A DNA stretch of 64,000 nt from assembly GCA_965200005.1 (NCBI GenBank), contig OZ241331.1, forward strand, positions 1,550,001 through 1,614,000, read 5' to 3'. Source of the stretch: Aldehydirespirator sp965200005 (lineage in GTDB: Bacteria; Actinomycetota; Acidimicrobiia; Acidimicrobiales; Aldehydirespiratoraceae). The position numbers and the translations under genes were made by a program. The notes under the pieces are model-generated. The model did not search any database, had not been told where the DNA came from, and saw only the letters and a list, made by a program, of their open reading frames with translations. Below are positions 34,406 to 43,049 of the stretch, in pieces; the first letter of the stretch is position 1; each line of letters opens with the position of its first letter.

Positions 34406-36467
34406 TTAGTCACTTGTCCGTAGCCAGGTCTTTGGTTGGATGCGAGACACGACTGTCGCTGATGTAGCGGCCGCTAAGCCTGCAGCAGCAAGAACCGCAG
34501 CAGTTAGAACACCTGAAGGCCACAAGTACGTCGTATGGAGTCCGTCAACTGCCGCATATGCAACGGCACCGACAGTTCCTAATGAAACACCACTGAGGCC
34601 AACAACTGCAACTATCGTCGCAGATTCTGCTGCGGCGAGCCGTCGAATCACTCTCGGGTCTGCACCAACCGCCAGCAACCGTTGTCTGGTAGCGGCATTG
34701 CGCGAAGCTCCCGTAGCTACAGACAACATCAACGTCAACAGAACTGTCACAGATCCGATCACAATTCCTGCCATGATCCACGGTACGACGCGTGACTCGC
34801 TCATCTGGTAGTCGTCGTGAGAGTTGACACTCAGCCCCAGTCGGCCCCTGTTCAATGCATATGTTCGTAACACGGACTCCGCATGGGTGAGGTCTCTCGT
34901 GACAAAGAGCCGTGGCCCAACATGGTGACCCACTGGTGATGCAGTCGTACCTACATCAAATCGGGCAAACGCGCTTGCGGCAGAAGGGTCGAGGCGGATT
35001 CCATCGGATCCACAACTTGACATTGAAACTAAAGGGGCCAACTTCTCACAGTCCCCAACCCACGTCCATGTCGACTCTTCCGTACCTTCTGGTTTGGACC
35101 TGTATGTGTCGACGAAGACACCTCTGGCCTCTGACTCAAGCATTCGTATCTCGGTTTCATCCAGTGGGCCATTGACGTCAATTGCCGAAACCGCTGACGG
35201 TGGAGGTTCAGGATCTCGTTCACGCGCAACGGTGATGTAGGACGCTGCCAAAGGAACTAGCACTGCCACACTCGCGAGCACTGTCAAGGGACGTGAAGAG
35301 TTGCCTGCTTGCCAACTGAAGTTACGCCCGGCAAGGTGAAAAAACGTCGATCCTGCTCGCGCTAGTGCTACACCGAGACGGTGCATGAGCACTGGAGTAG
35401 CTAATATCACACTGATGGATGCGCCAAGCGCGCCCATGAGTAGGAGCCCGACGGAGAGTTCCCCTGATACAACAGTGGCACTGACGATTGCCAATGTGCT
35501 TGCCGTGGCCGGAGCAAGACGCCATCTGGACGGGGGCGTGGGGATTCGCGAGGCCGGACGCGATCCGTCAGGCTGTCTGACGCGAGTTGTTCCAAGCGTG
35601 GCGACCAACAGGGTGACGGCCACGGCAGCGCTAACTGATAACAGCGCCGGGATCTCCAGATCGCCAGGCAAGATCCGTTGCCCGACGAGCGGGATGCTCT
35701 CAAGTCGCGGTGCGATGACGTACCATGCAAGGGCCGAAGCGAGTGTGCCCGGCATCGCAGCCACTGCCGCACTTGTTGCGCCGACCATCCAGACGGAGCG
35801 GCCAGAAGCCCCGAGGGCACGCAGGAGCGCGAGTCGCCTGTTCAACCCGACTGTGGCGGGGCCGAGAGCAGCAAGCAGTAGCCCCGATCCGATGACGAGA
35901 ACAATCACAGCACCACCCGCGGCGACTTCGCTCGTTTTGACACCCGCGTTCAAGCCAATCCAACTCAATCCGGGCTCGTCTCTCAGTCGATGAGTCAGAT
36001 CGGCATCAGGTCCTACCAGTCGGTAGGCAACGAGTTCGTCAGCGGAGCCCACACCGGCGTCAGTGATCTGACGTGCCGCTGGGAAGCGATCGAGTAGTTG
36101 CGGCTCCACTCGTATACGTCTCATCAGTTCAGGTGACACGAACCAATCGCCAATCTGAGCGTCAGTAGGCACTCCGGGAACTGTCAACCCAGGTGTCTCA
36201 ACACGCCAGTAGTAGACGTAAATCTGCTCTCCTCGAATCGAGTCATAGGCACCACCTCTGCTGAAGTCGGCCGGTTCACCAGCTAGGGCCGGTTGCGCCG
36301 ACCGTGTATTGGCTCGCTCATTGACATTGTGCGCCATTAGGGCGGCACTGAGTGTCGCACATGCGCACAGCGTCACGATTGCCGATGCAAAATGTCACAA
36401 CTACGCTGCGGAGCTTCGCCTGCCGATCACCACGCCAGGTGACGGCCAGCGCTATTCGAGTGATCAC
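34406..36467 (-). CDS. FtsX/MacB-type ABC permease, frameshifted near its N-terminus
   Basis: Permease partner of the ATPase at 36464-37135. From 36376 downward an open frame of 656 aa encodes FtsX-like domains with clusters of hydrophobic segments near 175-275, 310-385 and 535-650 and large extracytoplasmic loops. Upstream, a GTG at 36465-36467 overlaps the ATPase stop as GTGA and reads VITRIALAVTWRGDRQAKL, the expected cytoplasmic start, but in a different frame. Removing one base from the A4 run at 36389-36392 joins them and completes the first membrane helix (VVVTFASAIVTLCACATL). So the ancestral gene ran 36467-34406 (about 686 aa). The ATPase type suggests export or lipid/peptide extrusion; the cargo is unknown. 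Confidence 0.75.
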
Positions 36468-37135
36468 TTTCGCCTGCTTTGGGTGAGACCACCATCCGTG
36501 AGGAGATAAGTCTCGTCCATGCGCGCCGCGACCGATGGGTCATGTGTCGACACCACGGTTGCCGTTGACTCCCTGGTGGAGTTCAGCAGCAGTGTGATCA
36601 CGTTCTCGGAATTGGCCGCATCCAGCGCGCCTGTTGGCTCATCACATAGCAGCACCTTTGGACGGGTGACCAGGGCACGTGCGAGGGCAACTCTTTGTGT
36701 CTCGCCGCCCGACAGTTGTCCCGGCCGGGCATCGAGTTGAGTCACGCCAACAGACTCCAGCACGCGCTCAACGACACGTCTGCGAGGCTTCTCGCCTCTG
36801 ATTCTGAGTGGCAGACCAACATTCTCAGCGACTGTCAGTTCGGGAAGGAGTTCGCCGAACTGGAACACCATCGCAACGTTGAATTGACGATGGCGTGTTA
36901 GAGCACGCTGTGATGCCCCGACGAGTTCCAGTCCGGCGACACTCACTTTGCCACTATCTGATGGGACTAATCCCGCCAGTATGTGCAGCAGAGTAGTTTT
37001 TCCCGAACCACTGGGCCCCATTATCGCAACGGAACGCCCTGGCGGAACAATCAACTTCAGATCATCTAAGACTTTGCTGTAACCGAACGACTTTCTAATA
37101 CCTTGGCAACTGACCGATGGAGCTTCGTAGACCAT
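36464..37135 (-). CDS. ABC transporter ATP-binding protein, LolD/MacB type
   Basis: A 223-aa ATPase. Walker A GPSGSGKTTLL near 40, Q-loop in MVFQFGELLPELTVAENV near 88, signature LSGGETQRVALARAL near 139, Walker B VLLCDEPTGALD near 159 and H-loop STHDPSVAAR near 196 are all intact. The EPTGALD form and FtsX-type partner place it in the MacB/LolD/FtsE group. ATG at 37135. It is coupled by GTGA overlap to the permease gene, which is frameshifted. A 29-bp repeat element sits 86 bp upstream of its start. Confidence 0.92.
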   Translation of the reverse strand: MVYEAPSVSCQGIRKSFGYSKVLDDLKLIVPPGRSVAIMGPSGSGKTTLLHILAGLVPSDSGKVSVAGLELVGASQRALTRHRQFNVAMVFQFGELLPELTVAENVGLPLRIRGEKPRRRVVERVLESVGVTQLDARPGQLSGGETQRVALARALVTRPKVLLCDEPTGALDAANSENVITLLLNSTRESTATVVSTHDPSVAARMDETYLLTDGGLTQSRRK

Positions 37136-37220
37136 TGAATCATGACCGATCTGTCATTGATGGGACAAGGCAAAACTACCTTTAGTCTCCCGCTCCATTA
37201 GTTCGAATCAGAGGAGAAGG

Positions 37221-37249
37221 CTGCCAGATTTGTGGCAGGTATCTGCCAA
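37221..37249. repeat. 29-bp repeat element, copy A (inverted-repeat core)
   Basis: The string starts CTGCCAGATTTGTGGCAGGT and ends TGCCAA. Its core CTGCCA-N6-TGGCAG is a perfect dyad, followed by a third TGCCA. It is 27/29 identical to copy B at 39359-39387. Copy A lies in the divergent region between the ABC ATPase (86 bp away) and the Nudix gene (132 bp away). Confidence 0.7.
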
Positions 37250-37381
37250 ACGTTGAGAAATTTGCTACTGAGTAGCTCGTCGTCTAAGGGCAACATTCAT
37301 GAGGTGATTGTCAGACATCACTTGAATTGTCAGACATCAGATGTAGAACGTGGCACCGATTGGGCGGATAGCGTCTGCGCA

Positions 37382-37870
37382 ATGTCGTACAAGCTTGCGC
37401 GACCGGCAGCTCGTTGCGTTTTACTTGATCAGCAGCGGCGGATCTTTCTCATACGTTCGGAGGATCCGATCGACCCCTACAAGCCCGAGATGCTCGAGAT
37501 CCCGGGAGGTGGTATCGATCATGGAGAAGACTCAGATACCGCCTGCCGTCGTGAACTCTACGAGGAGACCGGCATTAGCGAGGTCGAGATGGGGCCTTGT
37601 GTTTGGACTCAGTATGTCGAGTTCACCTTCTGTGGCATTCAGTTTGCGTCCAACGAGCGAATCCATGTGGCTTGGTGTGAGGGAGGGGATTTCCGACCTC
37701 AAGGCCTCGAGGCACTTGAGGCCGCCGCCTTCATCGAGGCCGGATGGTGGACACTCGATGCACTGCTCGCGAACCAGGAACCAACGGTTCCGGCGCGACT
37801 CCGAGAGTTCCTGCCTGACTTGATAGAAGGAGACGTTCCCTCCACCCCAATCGACATCTCACCCCATTAG
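37382..37870 (+). CDS. Nudix hydrolase
   Basis: A 162-aa pyrophosphohydrolase. The Nudix box is complete (GGIDHGEDSDTACRRELYEETGI, beginning near residue 43, which I cite by ends only: GG...EETGI) with the REL-EE glutamates that bind Mg. ARCVLLDQQRRIFLIRSED precedes it, as in MutT-like proteins acting on nucleotide derivatives. ATG at 37382 starts MSYKLARPAARCVLL; an upstream extension is open but lacks family sequence. The stop codon lies in the loop of a strong hairpin shared with the convergent lipoprotein gene. Substrate not predictable. Confidence 0.88.
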   Translation: MSYKLARPAARCVLLDQQRRIFLIRSEDPIDPYKPEMLEIPGGGIDHGEDSDTACRRELYEETGISEVEMGPCVWTQYVEFTFCGIQFASNERIHVAWCEGGDFRPQGLEALEAAAFIEAGWWTLDALLANQEPTVPARLREFLPDLIEGDVPSTPIDISPH

Positions 37871-37883
37871 GGGCGAGATGTCG
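37852..37883. terminator. Strong bidirectional hairpin between convergent genes
   Basis: CGACATCTC (37852-37860) pairs with GAGATGTCG (37875-37883), then after one A/C mismatch CCCC pairs with GGGG around an ATTA loop. The stem of 13 pairs includes the Nudix stop codon. No long T run follows on either strand, so termination would be of the actinobacterial T-poor kind. Confidence 0.7.
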
Positions 37884-37907
37884 CAGGTGCCTGGCTTAGG
37901 TTTAACT

Positions 37908-39182
37908 TCAGTCCTGTGAAGCGTTCTCGGCAGCAGAGCGCACATCATCAAGCGTCAATTTGTGCGGGTGCAGTGAGTCGCCGTGGATGGTCATTGCGAA
38001 AGGCGATGACATGCCCTGACCAAGGGTTCCGTCCGACCTTATCCGTGCCGCACCGCCCCCAGTGTTGAACACGTACGAGTCAGTGCCGAACAAATCGCTC
38101 GACTTGACAAAGACGACGTATGTCGGTCGTTCATCGGCGTCTCTAGCAAAGACTCCCGGCTGAACCGTAGACATCGGGGGATCAAAGATCCGCATCTGTC
38201 GTGATCCGTCCTCGCTGACGACTAATGCTGGCCGCAGCACTGTCACGCGAGGCGTGTCATTGGGCAATTCACCATGCAACACTTCACTGACTGTGAATTC
38301 AACCCCTTCCCAAATCTCGTATGGCGCTGGATCTCCAAAACCCTCAATGATTCTCTCTAACTCCAACTCTTGATCTGGGGTCGCTGATTGAGTATCAACC
38401 CCGAATTTGAACCGCTTGACGTCTTGTACGTACCCAGTGATATGTCCGACAAAAATCAGATCAGACGAGTCCGACAGTGCTTGAATCTCGGGATACTCAG
38501 ACTCATTAGAGAACGGGTAACCGGCCAGTAGACTTGGATCGCTGTAGGACTCAAGACCTGCTACAGGGCTCCCCTGTTCGATCAGTTCAGTCCGGATGCT
38601 TTCAAAACTAAGGGCCATGTTGGGCCCTACGTCGGGTGCTTCCGTAGCGTCTTCCGGCCAGACTGAACTGCAGTACGCTTTGGCACCATACCAAATAGCT
38701 TGGACTCCGCTCTGAAGCATTGCGGGTGAGCCAGGATCCCAACCGTCCTCTATGAAGAACGAACTGACTAAGGTCCTTGCTGGTTCAGCCTCCCAGATCG
38801 GTGCCTCACACGCTTGCCAAAGCCGTTTACTCCACAATCGAACGTCCGGCCAGTTTGTGAAGTCACCTGCGAACACTTCTTCCCAATGCTGTACGGGCGG
38901 TGTACCAAGTCCCGTCATGTTGAGCCACGTGTTTGAAGCCTCCAACACCTCATCTAGTGTTGCAAGCCGTATTGGCTGTGTCGGCTCACCCAATTGATCT
39001 ACCTCGGCAGCGCCTGACCCACCAAATACATCAGACCCCGCAGTCGTAGGCGGCGGTATTGATGAAGACAGATCAATGGAACCATCCTCTGTGGCTAAAC
39101 TCTCCGGGCTCGCCTCGGTAGTTGCCAAGACTCTTCGTACGTCGTCATCATCGCTACATCCAATTGCTACAACTGCGAGCAA
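37908..39182 (-). CDS. Putative lipoprotein of unknown function, with stop at codon 5 of the likely start
   Basis: A secreted lipoprotein-like protein. The frame reads FVAVVTLLAVVAIGCSDDDD, a lipobox (AIGC) ahead of a Ser/Thr/Asp-rich linker, then a soluble domain of about 370 residues that I do not recognise, with a beta-rich middle (EIWEGVEFTVSEVLHGEL, TVLRPALVVS). From TTG at 39182 the signal would be only nine residues, too short. The natural start is ATG at 39228-39230, with AAGGAG six bases upstream, but in that frame codon 5 is TGA (39216-39218) before the signal continues. So the gene carries a nonsense codon, uses a rare start such as CTG at about 39206, or contains a sequence error. 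A 29-bp repeat element lies about 130 bp upstream. Confidence 0.7.
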   Translation of the reverse strand: MLAVVAIGCSDDDDVRRVLATTEASPESLATEDGSIDLSSSIPPPTTAGSDVFGGSGAAEVDQLGEPTQPIRLATLDEVLEASNTWLNMTGLGTPPVQHWEEVFAGDFTNWPDVRLWSKRLWQACEAPIWEAEPARTLVSSFFIEDGWDPGSPAMLQSGVQAIWYGAKAYCSSVWPEDATEAPDVGPNMALSFESIRTELIEQGSPVAGLESYSDPSLLAGYPFSNESEYPEIQALSDSSDLIFVGHITGYVQDVKRFKFGVDTQSATPDQELELERIIEGFGDPAPYEIWEGVEFTVSEVLHGELPNDTPRVTVLRPALVVSEDGSRQMRIFDPPMSTVQPGVFARDADERPTYVVFVKSSDLFGTDSYVFNTGGGAARIRSDGTLGQGMSSPFAMTIHGDSLHPHKLTLDDVRSAAENASQD

Positions 39183-39358
39183 AGTGACTACTGCTACGAA
39201 TGTCAGACTTGACTCTCAACCTACTCGCATCCGGCACTCCTTCCCCTTGGTGAACTTTGGGCGTTGACTCGGTTTTCATGGGTTGTGAGGCGATTTGCTT
39301 CACGGAGATGAACGTATGTGACCTGGGCAGCCTCGGGGAGCGAGAATGCGGGGAAACA

Positions 39359-39387
39359 CTGCCAGATTTGTGGCAGGTGTATGCCAA
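39359..39387. repeat. 29-bp repeat element, copy B
   Basis: Second copy of the CTGCCA-N6-TGGCAG element, 27/29 identical to 37221-37249 and in the same orientation. It lies between the GH4 gene end and the lipoprotein gene start, 129 bp upstream of the latter's probable ATG. The two copies bracket the Nudix and lipoprotein genes. Confidence 0.7.
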
Positions 39388-39482
39388 TCAACTGATGTAG
39401 GCCGGGGCGCGACACTTCCAGGCGACGCCCGCTTGTCTTCTTGCCTGTGACGTAGTGGTAATACGTCTTCATGAAAGGAGTT

Positions 39483-40784
39483 CTAGGTGGGGAGGAGACG
39501 CTCCGGGAGGTAGTCGCGGTGAGCGTGAGCCATATCGACGTACATTCGTTCGGCAACGTCAACACTGCGCACCAGTGGATGTGAAGCAAGCGCTCGCGTC
39601 GCCGAACGTGCGTCTCCGTCCCATGCAGCGTCCGCGGCTGCCTGCTGGTAGCAGCCCAGAGCGTCGACCAGTCCCTGCACATGCACAGGCAGGCCCGGCA
39701 TGTGCAGGGGAGTCACCCCAGCGGCGTCACAGTGGCCGACTGTTTCTACTACCAGACCGTCATCAAACCCGGGAATCGAACCGCAGTTGGGAACATTGAC
39801 TGGCATCGTCTCCCCACGGTCATTGAAAACAGCGTCCATGCAGTCAATCGCTAGTTCAAGTTCGTGAATGCCTCCTCGAGAGCGGGCAGGATCAAGTTGA
39901 GGGTCATCGACCCATGACTGCTCTTCATAGTGATGCCAGTAGGTCGGAACCTCCGCGAGGATGTCTTGAGCACGAGTCGTTGGCTTCGCATGGTAATGCT
40001 CCAGTATCTCCTTCTCGAAGTAGTAGTACTGGAAGTACCAGCTAGGCAAAGAATCCATCAAGGCAACTAGCTTCAAGATGCGTTTTGGCTCATCACTAAT
40101 AGCTGGATCATCACTTCTCTCTTCCCAGATGTCTGTCAGTAGTGATGGAAGGTCCTCGCCGTCATAAGTGTGTTCGACCGACCAAGAACCATGGTTCAAT
40201 CCGATGCTCGTTACCTCGAGCTTGAGGGGATCAAGCCCCACAGACTCAGCCAGAATCTCAGGATAAACAATCGGGCCTTCACACAGTGACACGATCCAGT
40301 TATCAGTGTGATCACACACGGCTTGTGATACAAGGTTGATTGGATTTGTGTAGTTGAAAACCTTGGCATTCGGGCACACGTCATTGATATCAGCGAGCAT
40401 TCCCTTAAGCGCAGAGATTGAACGCAGTGCCATAAAGAACCCACCGGGGCCTTGCGTCTCCTGGCCGATCACGTTGTAGGAGAGCGGAATCTGCTCATCT
40501 AGTACTCGCGCTTCGAAGCCACCCGGCCGATAGCTCGTCAAGACAGCGTCACAGTCGCTTAGGCCCGCTCGTCGGTCTGTTGTGGCGCTGACTTTGATGT
40601 CAAGTCCACGAGCCGACATCAGTCGCTTAGCGATTCGCTCGACTAGCTCAAGACGATCGCTGTCAAGGTCGATCAGCACGACGTCTGAACCGTCGAAGTT
40701 TTCGCCCTGGTGAGCAAAGCTCGCCATTGTTCCCGCGGCTCTGGTCGATCCACCGCCGATGTAGGCGAGCTTGATACGTGCCAT
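39483..40784 (-). CDS. Glycoside hydrolase family 4 (6-phospho-glycosidase-like)
   Basis: NAD- and Mn-dependent glycosidase using the unusual oxidation-elimination mechanism of GH4. The Rossmann start KLAYIGGGSTRAAG lies at 4-17, IGQETQGPGGFFMALRSI near 117, FNYTNPINLVSQAV near 148, the metal-site Cys in SLCEGP near 170 and GLNHGSWSVEH near 195. ATG at 40782-40784 has AGGAG seven bases upstream; the longer start at 40844 is not needed. 433 aa is the usual length. Classical GH4 enzymes act on phosphorylated disaccharides imported by PTS, but here the importer is ABC type, so the substrate may be an unphosphorylated or kinase-treated glycoside such as an amino-sugar disaccharide. Confidence 0.88.
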   Translation of the reverse strand: MARIKLAYIGGGSTRAAGTMASFAHQGENFDGSDVVLIDLDSDRLELVERIAKRLMSARGLDIKVSATTDRRAGLSDCDAVLTSYRPGGFEARVLDEQIPLSYNVIGQETQGPGGFFMALRSISALKGMLADINDVCPNAKVFNYTNPINLVSQAVCDHTDNWIVSLCEGPIVYPEILAESVGLDPLKLEVTSIGLNHGSWSVEHTYDGEDLPSLLTDIWEERSDDPAISDEPKRILKLVALMDSLPSWYFQYYYFEKEILEHYHAKPTTRAQDILAEVPTYWHHYEEQSWVDDPQLDPARSRGGIHELELAIDCMDAVFNDRGETMPVNVPNCGSIPGFDDGLVVETVGHCDAAGVTPLHMPGLPVHVQGLVDALGCYQQAAADAAWDGDARSATRALASHPLVRSVDVAERMYVDMAHAHRDYLPERLLPT

Positions 40785-40821
40785 CGTTGTTCTCCTGAAC
40801 TGCCGTTGCAGCGCGAGAGTT

Positions 40822-40842
40822 GCGCTTTCGAGAAAGTAGCGC
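40822..40842. promoter_or_regulatory. Interrupted palindrome in the GH4/kinase divergent region
   Basis: GCGCTTTC-GA-GAAAG-TA-GCGC is a near-perfect dyad of 21 bp in the 115-bp region between the divergent GH4 and BadF-kinase genes. Position and symmetry suit an operator controlling both. No cognate regulator is encoded close by. Confidence 0.4.
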
Positions 40843-40899
40843 ATTGAGTTCCGCCTCTATGTGTCGCAACTGGTGACCACGATCTAGCGTCACGAGCCA

Positions 40900-41883
40900 G
40901 TGAGCAGCAGTGGTCAAGTCCTAGCCGTAGATGGCGGTAACACAAAGACCATCGCGGTCATCGCAAAAGCGTCCGGCCAAGTGTCGGGAGTCGCGCAGGG
41001 CGGCTGCACCGACGTCTATGGCGCTACCAATGCTGGCACCGCATTTGCTGAACTGGCTCGAGTGGTGGACTTAGCGCTCAGTTCGGCAAGTGCACCACAA
41101 GCCAGTGTCGAGGCAGCAGTGTTTAGCCTTGCCGGGGCTGACTGGCCCGAGGACTATGCCTATCTGTACGAGTTTCTGGGCTCAAGTTTCACGTTCGGTG
41201 CCCAACCGGTAATCGTGAACGATTCAATCGGAGGTCTGAGAGCTGGCTCAGAAGACTGGTCCGGTATCTCGATCATCTGTGGTACCGGTAACGCGGTTGG
41301 TGCCAGACGCAAAGACGGGCGCTACTTCCATCTCGGTTTCTGGCCTGACACGATTGGTTCCCCAGCTCTGAGTCAGCAAGCTTTGGATGCGGTACAGCGT
41401 CACTCACTGGGGCTTGGGCCGGCGACGAGCCTTACCGAACGTGCACTCGAAACCTACGGGTCAGCTCACCCGATGCAGTTACTTCATTGGTTTACCCGTC
41501 GGGGAGGTTTCGGCAGATCCGAACTCGTAAAGATGAGCCCTGTCCTGCTTGATGAGGCGGACCGTGGGGACTCGGTAGCCCACAAGATCGTTGAAGATGC
41601 CGGAAAGGGTCTCGGAGGTCAGGGACGTGTTTGTGCCGAACGTCTCGGAATGGAGATCGTCGGTACGCGTGTAGTACTCGGCGGCGGCATATTTGAACAT
41701 CCCTCAAATCTGCTTGAACGCAGAGTGATGTCGCAGCTACCTGGAGCTCACGCTGTCAGACTCAAAGTGCCCCCAATTGTTGGAGCAGTGCTCGCAGCAC
41801 TCGACATGATCAACGTTGCTGCGACACCGGAAAGTGTCTATGAGTCGATCAAGGAGTGGAGCAGTATTCCTCAGTCCCGGTGA
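40900..41883 (+). CDS. BadF/BadG/BcrA-type ATPase, N-acetylglucosamine-kinase-like
   Basis: A 327-aa ASKHA-fold kinase. The phosphate-1 loop LAVDGGNTKTIAVI lies at 8-21, NDSIGGLRAGSEDWSGISIICGTGNAVGA near 107-135 supplies phosphate-2 and the sugar-loop Gly-rich region, and VVLGGGIFEHPSNLL near 263 the adenosine motif. Such proteins beside sugar importers usually phosphorylate GlcNAc or glucosamine; true BadF benzoyl-CoA reductase subunits carry cluster cysteines that are absent here. GTG start at 40900. The 3' end overlaps the convergent Gfo/Idh gene by 13 bp. Confidence 0.82.
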   Translation: MSSSGQVLAVDGGNTKTIAVIAKASGQVSGVAQGGCTDVYGATNAGTAFAELARVVDLALSSASAPQASVEAAVFSLAGADWPEDYAYLYEFLGSSFTFGAQPVIVNDSIGGLRAGSEDWSGISIICGTGNAVGARRKDGRYFHLGFWPDTIGSPALSQQALDAVQRHSLGLGPATSLTERALETYGSAHPMQLLHWFTRRGGFGRSELVKMSPVLLDEADRGDSVAHKIVEDAGKGLGGQGRVCAERLGMEIVGTRVVLGGGIFEHPSNLLERRVMSQLPGAHAVRLKVPPIVGAVLAALDMINVAATPESVYESIKEWSSIPQSR

Positions 41884-43004
41884 CGTCGAATGCGGTGGTC
41901 GTGGCCATGCTTGCCGCCACGCTGCACATAGATAGCCTCGGGATCATATGGGATTGCTGGTGCCGTGCTCTGGATCGTCTGTGTCTGCCCAGTTTCGGCA
42001 GCGACCTGTGCTCTCGTCATGATCTCCAAGCAGTGAAACGCTGTCTCGGGTCGTATCAGCAAGTCGGTGCCATCAATCAAACAATCGACGAGGTGCCGTA
42101 ATCCAGCAGTCCATGGCCAGTTCGGTTCGACTTCGGGATAGATCGTCCAGCCAGCGCGATCTGTGCGCGTTATCTCGTATCCCTGCGGTGCCCAGTCATC
42201 ACTAAGCAATTGCGCCGTACCGCCAGTTCCATAGAGCTCAACAGCCGGTGATCGATACTCATACATTGTGAAGCCGGTTGTGACTGCAGCAATCCTGGCA
42301 TCACCAAAATCGAGCAATATGTGATAGTTATCGAAGTTGTTGACTGTGATCTTGGTGCCATCGACAACCCGTTCGCGTATGGCCGTACCGGCGACTGCAC
42401 TGACCCGATTCACCGAGCCCATCAATCCCACGAGCGATGTGATGTTGTAGACACCCAGATCAAATAAAGGCCCGCCACCGGTCTGGTAATACCAACTGCC
42501 CCAAGTGGGGCCTGACCATCCGTAACGGGCACGGGCGGTGAGTATTTCGCCAATCTCCTGTTCGTGAACGACCCGCTTCCAGAGGGCCTGATAAGTGGGG
42601 CTCAGCACTACATGAGGCGCACACAACAGCATCCGCCCGTGTTCGCTGGCAAGTCGTAGAAGTGAGGCGGCTTCGACCAGATCGACCGACATTGGCTTCT
42701 CGACTAGCACGTGTTTTCCTGCTTTGAGGGCGGCTGCGGTTATCTCACCATGAGAGGGCATCGCTGTTAGTACCAAGACGACATCTATGTCGTCTCGCTC
42801 GATCACAGCCCTGCAGTCGGTGCTGAAGTCTGAGTCTTGTTGCAGGAACATCTGCACTCTCGAAGCACGGGATGCCACGATGTCACATGTAGCGACAACC
42901 TCTAAGCGGCCCTCATAGCGCAGTTCACGAATCAGTGTGGCGTAAGGCTCGAAGACGCTTCCCAACCCGATGACGCCGAGATGCACAGAAGCTAGCGGAT
43001 CCAT
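41871..43004 (-). CDS. Gfo/Idh/MocA-family oxidoreductase
   Basis: NAD(P)-dependent sugar dehydrogenase of 377 aa. The Rossmann motif GVIGLGSVFEPY lies at 10-21, the family EKP motif in KHVLVEKPMSVDL near 91 (Lys in the active site), and YQTGGGPLFDLGVYNI near 174 contains the catalytic Asp equivalent. The C-terminal beta sheet domain covers 130-360. Last gene of the importer operon, 45 bp after the NagB-like gene. A His-rich end (GGKHGHDHRIRRHRD) is distinctive and could bind metal or be incidental. Probable role: oxidation or epimerisation of the imported sugar. Confidence 0.88.
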   Translation of the reverse strand: MDPLASVHLGVIGLGSVFEPYATLIRELRYEGRLEVVATCDIVASRASRVQMFLQQDSDFSTDCRAVIERDDIDVVLVLTAMPSHGEITAAALKAGKHVLVEKPMSVDLVEAASLLRLASEHGRMLLCAPHVVLSPTYQALWKRVVHEQEIGEILTARARYGWSGPTWGSWYYQTGGGPLFDLGVYNITSLVGLMGSVNRVSAVAGTAIRERVVDGTKITVNNFDNYHILLDFGDARIAAVTTGFTMYEYRSPAVELYGTGGTAQLLSDDWAPQGYEITRTDRAGWTIYPEVEPNWPWTAGLRHLVDCLIDGTDLLIRPETAFHCLEIMTRAQVAAETGQTQTIQSTAPAIPYDPEAIYVQRGGKHGHDHRIRRHRD

Positions 43005-43049
43005 CAGAGTGCCATTAGTGCAATAGCAATGTTTCGTAACGATGTCGTG

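Noticed and set aside
39359..39387. Sigma-54 promoter (TTGGCA...TTGC type) read on the minus strand of the 29-bp elements
   Set aside because: GG-to-GC spacing is one base short of the -24/-12 rule and the -12 part is CTGCC; the likely host group also generally lacks sigma-54.
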